Below, piece by piece: positions 5,725 through 6,065 of a stretch of DNA of 6,065 bases. The position numbers and the translations under genes are program-made. Every line of letters starts with the position of its first letter. The first letter of the stretch is position 1. The notes under the pieces were generated by a model. It saw nothing but the letters and a program-made list of their open reading frames with translations. It was not told the origin of the DNA and searched no databases. Origin of the DNA: Planctomycetaceae bacterium (GTDB lineage Bacteria; Planctomycetota; Phycisphaerae; Phycisphaerales; SM1A02); assembly GCA_027488265.1 (NCBI GenBank), contig JAIYCA010000110.1, positions 1 through 6,065 on the forward strand. Reading direction: 5' to 3'.

Positions 5725-6065
5725 ATGTCAAACCGCTTCGCCAACCGCACTGTCGCGATCGTCGACGACGACCCTGACATTTTGCAGGCTATCGAGATGG
5801 CATTTCGCCATGAAGGCGCGACGACGCGGACTGCAGCAGATGGACTCGGCGGGCTTCATCTCGTGCGGGAAGCGAAGCCGGATCTGCTCATCCTTGACAT
5901 GATGCTTCCGCGCAGTTCCGGGCTGCTCGTCCTCGAGAAGTTGAAGGAAGAGTCCATCGACCTCCCAGTCATCATGGTCACTGCGAATCAGGGCAAGCGT
6001 CATCGCGAGTTCGCCCTTGGGGTCGGGGCTCGGGCGTATCTCTTCAAGCCGATTTCCCTCGTTCG
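5725..6065 (+). CDS. Response regulator, receiver domain (3' end beyond window)
   Basis: The first 113 residues of a two-component response regulator; the frame runs off the right edge. The receiver domain is nearly complete: the strand TVAIVDDD gives the acidic metal-binding pocket (D14, D15), LLILDMMLP holds the phosphoacceptor D58, VIMVTAN holds the switch residue T86, and AYLFKPIS holds the conserved K108. All key residues are present, so phosphorylation by a histidine kinase is expected. ATG 5725 is the first usual start after the preceding stop in this frame; a weak GGAA lies 12 bases upstream. It is 75 bases after the acyltransferase gene, with no promoter or terminator I can recognise between them, so it may be the distal gene of the same transcript. 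Whether an output domain follows cannot be seen. Confidence 0.9.
   Translation, partial: MSNRFANRTVAIVDDDPDILQAIEMAFRHEGATTRTAADGLGGLHLVREAKPDLLILDMMLPRSSGLLVLEKLKEESIDLPVIMVTANQGKRHREFALGVGARAYLFKPISLV

Overview
This 6.1 kb window comes from a high-GC bacterial chromosome. All genes lie on the + strand and are closely packed, with no mobile element, RNA gene or CRISPR array visible. Three things suggest a Gram-negative-type bacterium: an LpxL/HtrB-type acyltransferase, a GspE/PilB secretion ATPase, and a single-pass envelope protein. The weak or absent Shine-Dalgarno sequences in front of most genes, and the style of the coiled-coil envelope protein, make me favour a planctomycete (Phycisphaerae-like). 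That placement is inference from memory, not from a search.

Layout. (1) 33-1262: a FIST-domain sensor protein, whose frame is open to the left edge so its true start may lie outside. (2) 1263-1409: a gap with three consecutive small hairpins, the first a plausible terminator, then a possible promoter placed so that the next mRNA could be leaderless. (3) 1410-3101: a complete GspE/PilB-family ATPase with an MshEN-like N-terminal domain, Walker A and B, Asp and His boxes, and a tetracysteine zinc site. (4) 3102-3186: a good sigma70-type promoter, a small leader hairpin and the only canonical ribosome binding site in the window. (5) 3187-4548: an uncharacterised membrane-anchored coiled-coil protein with a beta-rich domain and a C-terminal region that reads like a BRCT domain carrying an EF-hand/dockerin-like loop. 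(6) 4582-5649: an LpxL-like acyltransferase 33 bases downstream, probably co-transcribed. (7) 5725-6065: the start of a response regulator, cut by the window edge.

How they fit together. The FIST gene appears to be its own unit. The secretion ATPase lacks its usual partners here, so type II secretion and type IV pilus roles cannot be separated. The envelope protein and the acyltransferase probably form one transcript read from the promoter at about 3122-3150, possibly continuing into the response regulator. The shared theme is cell envelope and signalling. I see no complete novel system; the most original item is the architecture of the 453-residue envelope protein.
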